Source: RHLJ01 sp965247355 (GTDB lineage Bacteria; Bacteroidota; Rhodothermia; Balneolales; Balneolaceae). From it: 64,000 nt of DNA. Below are positions 62,360-64,000 of the stretch, piece after piece. A program made the translations under genes and the position numbers. The notes beneath the pieces are model-generated. The model saw only the letters and a program-made list of their open reading frames with translations, made no database searches and had not been told where the DNA came from. The stretch covers positions 868,001-932,000 of the forward strand of contig OZ252011.1 in NCBI GenBank assembly GCA_965247355.1. Direction: 5' to 3'. Positions within the stretch are counted from its first letter, which is position 1; every line of letters starts with the position of its first letter.

Positions 62360-63594
62360 AAAATTTCAATAAAACCATCGTATTTGCTTTTACTTTACTC
62401 TTATTAATTTCAGTAAGTGTAGCAGCTCAGGAAAGCGATTATCAGATCAAAACTGACTTTGAAACTAAGTATACTTTTCTGGAAGAGGGCTTGAATACCG
62501 CATCAAGTGTTTATGAGGTAGATAGTTTAAAGTCTGAGATTGATTCTTTGATTCTAAACTTTGAAGCACACCGTAAGCTTTTAGATGTTGCTTTATATCC
62601 TCAATCATTTGATGGTGAAATCGAAGCCATTAATAATGAGGCTAATTCAGCAGAACAACGATTGCTCATCATTGAAAATCAAAATGAACGCCTTACTGAG
62701 TTAAGCAGAGAAGTAGCAATCTATAAATCTGAAATAGCCTTTTTGAATTCCCGGGCGGATTCTCTTCGTAAAGCCATAACACAATCAATGGAGAGTGAAG
62801 AGCGCCTTGCTGCACTTGTAAAGCAATACCGACAGAATCTGGAGCGTAGAGATGAAATAATTATGGATGTGGTAGATTCATTGATGATTACTTACAAAGG
62901 AATGACTTTGGTTGGAGCAAGTGAGATAGCAGATAACGTTGAATCGGGCAGAATTTCGACCAGTAATAACCCTCTTGAAATGATTGAAAATATCATTGAA
63001 GAGAATACCGAATATGCAGCCTCAACTAGCCGTGCACTGTCAGTAGAAGATCACTTAAGAATGTATGCGGTTCAGAATCATTTTGAAGATGCCTGGGCTC
63101 AGATTGGAAATCGATTACTTATCGCCTATGGTGGAAATAATCAAACTGAATGGAATACCCGCATCAACGAAAAAATGAGAGACTGGCGAATGACTACCTC
63201 ACAAAAGATGTGGAATTCTATGGATCAATATCTTGAGTTCTCTGAAGTCGACCTTGGTGCCTTTGATAATAATTATAGCTTTTTCGTAGCATTAGATAAC
63301 TTTGTAAGAGAAGCTAAGAAAAAGAGTGAAGAAGAGATTATATCTTCTGAAAGTTATCAAGATTACCTGAAATTTCAGGACTTCTGGTCTCATAAAATAA
63401 AAAATGAATGGAGTAATTTAATCCAGGATGCAGATGTGCTTACCATTGCTCAGATTTCCTCTATTGATCAACAATTAAGTGGTTGGGAATATGAGTCTCG
63501 TCCAATTCACCCATTTTTGATTGTATTATTGGTACTTACTGCGGTTTCTTTGATTGGCTTTTCATTGGCCATGTTCAAAACGAAGAAAGCCTGA
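62356..63594 (+). CDS. Exported coiled-coil protein with C-terminal membrane anchor (412 aa)
   Basis: The signal peptide ends VSVAAQ. A long helical and coiled-coil region (about 30-190) follows, then a more compact helical part, then one C-terminal TM (PFLIVLLVLTAVSLIGFSLAM) with a basic tail (FKTKKA). It would be anchored in the inner membrane with the bulk in the periplasm. It is translationally coupled (ATGA) to the preceding lipoprotein gene; together they may form a trans-envelope pair. The function is unknown. Confidence 0.75.
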   Translation: MKNFNKTIVFAFTLLLLISVSVAAQESDYQIKTDFETKYTFLEEGLNTASSVYEVDSLKSEIDSLILNFEAHRKLLDVALYPQSFDGEIEAINNEANSAEQRLLIIENQNERLTELSREVAIYKSEIAFLNSRADSLRKAITQSMESEERLAALVKQYRQNLERRDEIIMDVVDSLMITYKGMTLVGASEIADNVESGRISTSNNPLEMIENIIEENTEYAASTSRALSVEDHLRMYAVQNHFEDAWAQIGNRLLIAYGGNNQTEWNTRINEKMRDWRMTTSQKMWNSMDQYLEFSEVDLGAFDNNYSFFVALDNFVREAKKKSEEEIISSESYQDYLKFQDFWSHKIKNEWSNLIQDADVLTIAQISSIDQQLSGWEYESRPIHPFLIVLLVLTAVSLIGFSLAMFKTKKA

Positions 63595-63613
63595 GTTTGT
63601 AAAAAAATGATTT

Positions 63614-63644
63614 AAAGCCGCGCTCTTAAGCGCGGCTTTTTTTA
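63614..63644 (+). terminator. Strong terminator of the lipoprotein/coiled-coil operon
   Basis: AAAGCCGCGCT (63614-63624) and AGCGCGGCTTT (63629-63639) form an 11-bp stem with loop CTTA, followed by a T-run. It is the most GC-rich hairpin in the window. Confidence 0.92.
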
Positions 63645-63678
63645 TATACTCGTGTTAATTAACAAAAAGGATTATACC

Positions 63679-64000
63679 ATGAGAAAGAATTTGAAAGTCT
63701 GTATTGCACTTCTTACAGTATTAGTAATAACCCCCGGTTTTTTATTCGCTTTTCAAACTGAGCCGACTACATTGATTTTTGTTCGCCATGCAGAAAGAGC
63801 TGAAGATGGAACAAGAAACCCGCCAATAAGCGAAGAAGGAAAGGAAAGAGCGGGGAATCTTGTTAGAGCACTTTCAGAATATGATGTAAAAGCAATCTAC
63901 AGTACTCCATACAAACGTACCAGAATGACGGCTGCTCCTACAGCTGACTCACTAGGACTTGAGATCCAGGAATACGGATTTGAAGGGATAAGAGACTTTC
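63679..64000 (+). CDS. Histidine phosphatase family protein (3' partial)
   Basis: The ATG at 63679 starts a signal peptide (MRKNLKVCIALLTVLVITPG) and then LIFVRHAERAEDGT, the R-H-x phospho-His motif of the SixA/PGAM branch, and AIYSTPYKRTRMTAAPTADS. The end lies outside the window (107 visible residues). It is probably an exported phosphomonoesterase. The preceding terminator shows it is a new transcript. Confidence 0.85.
   Translation, partial: MRKNLKVCIALLTVLVITPGFLFAFQTEPTTLIFVRHAERAEDGTRNPPISEEGKERAGNLVRALSEYDVKAIYSTPYKRTRMTAAPTADSLGLEIQEYGFEGIRDF

Noticed and set aside
1..64000. CRISPR array, restriction system or insertion sequence
   Set aside because: No regular 28-37 base repeats with spacers, no Cas, methylase/endonuclease or transposase gene was seen; the only regular repeats are attC sites.

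Overview
The window looks like chromosome of an AT-rich Gram-negative bacterium of the FCB superphylum. A Balneolota-type marine bacterium (Balneola/Gracilimonas-like) is my best guess. The reasons are the many Cys-lipoproteins with relaxed lipoboxes, the lack of Shine-Dalgarno sequences before many starts, the DUF4920, DUF885 and OlsB/OlsA-type genes, and a pilus locus whose pilins begin MGQQQ. The taxonomic call is inference; no rRNA is present.

Left edge, 1-3497: an integron gene-cassette array with no integrase in view. Five complete small cassettes and the tail of a sixth, all on the + strand, are separated by attC recombination sites. The array ends in a degenerate and then a half attC next to ordinary chromosome. 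Cargo proteins are small, often membrane or lipoproteins, with no recognised function.

3500-24000: mostly minus-strand housekeeping. It holds a DUF885 metallohydrolase, an SDR oxidoreductase, a beta-lactamase-fold serine hydrolase, Dps, a VOC protein, a HisKA_2 sensor kinase and a methyltransferase, then the thrA-thrB-thrC operon. The thr operon is preceded by an Ile/Thr-rich 27-codon leader ORF and a tRNA-Leu(CAA). After these come a retropepsin-like lipoprotein, galE, a two-domain lipoprotein, an OmpR/HAMP-kinase two-component system with a small unknown gene, an HPt-like protein and an acyl-CoA thioesterase.

24000-44600: a ParA ATPase with a small ribbon-helix-helix partner, followed by a recC-recB-recD operon. 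Beyond it are an FKBP isomerase, a DEAD-box helicase, alkaline phosphatase, a BNR-repeat lipoprotein, DUF4920, a zincin, a SUI1-type factor, a MATE exporter, an Ig-like lipoprotein and an MFS transporter.

44600-55300: a compact type IV filament locus. Two pilin-like genes with two-residue leaders are followed by PilC/GspF with a doubled N-domain, PilB, a free-standing cyclic-nucleotide-binding domain, PilT, a PilM-PilN fusion, a PilO-PilP-like fusion and a secretin with a C-terminal SPOR domain. No prepilin peptidase is present here. Promoter, operator-like, terminator and ribosome-site hairpins suggest layered expression control.

55300-64000: an alpha/beta hydrolase opposes a plus-strand lipid cluster. 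This cluster is an OlsB-like N-acyltransferase, a PlsC/OlsA acyltransferase, a DinB-fold protein, and a striking three-part protein joining a serine-less alpha/beta-hydrolase domain, a DedA/VTT membrane domain and an ATP-grasp ligase. It is the best candidate here for an undescribed (amino)lipid pathway. tadA, apt, a lipoprotein/coiled-coil pair and the start of a histidine phosphatase close the window.
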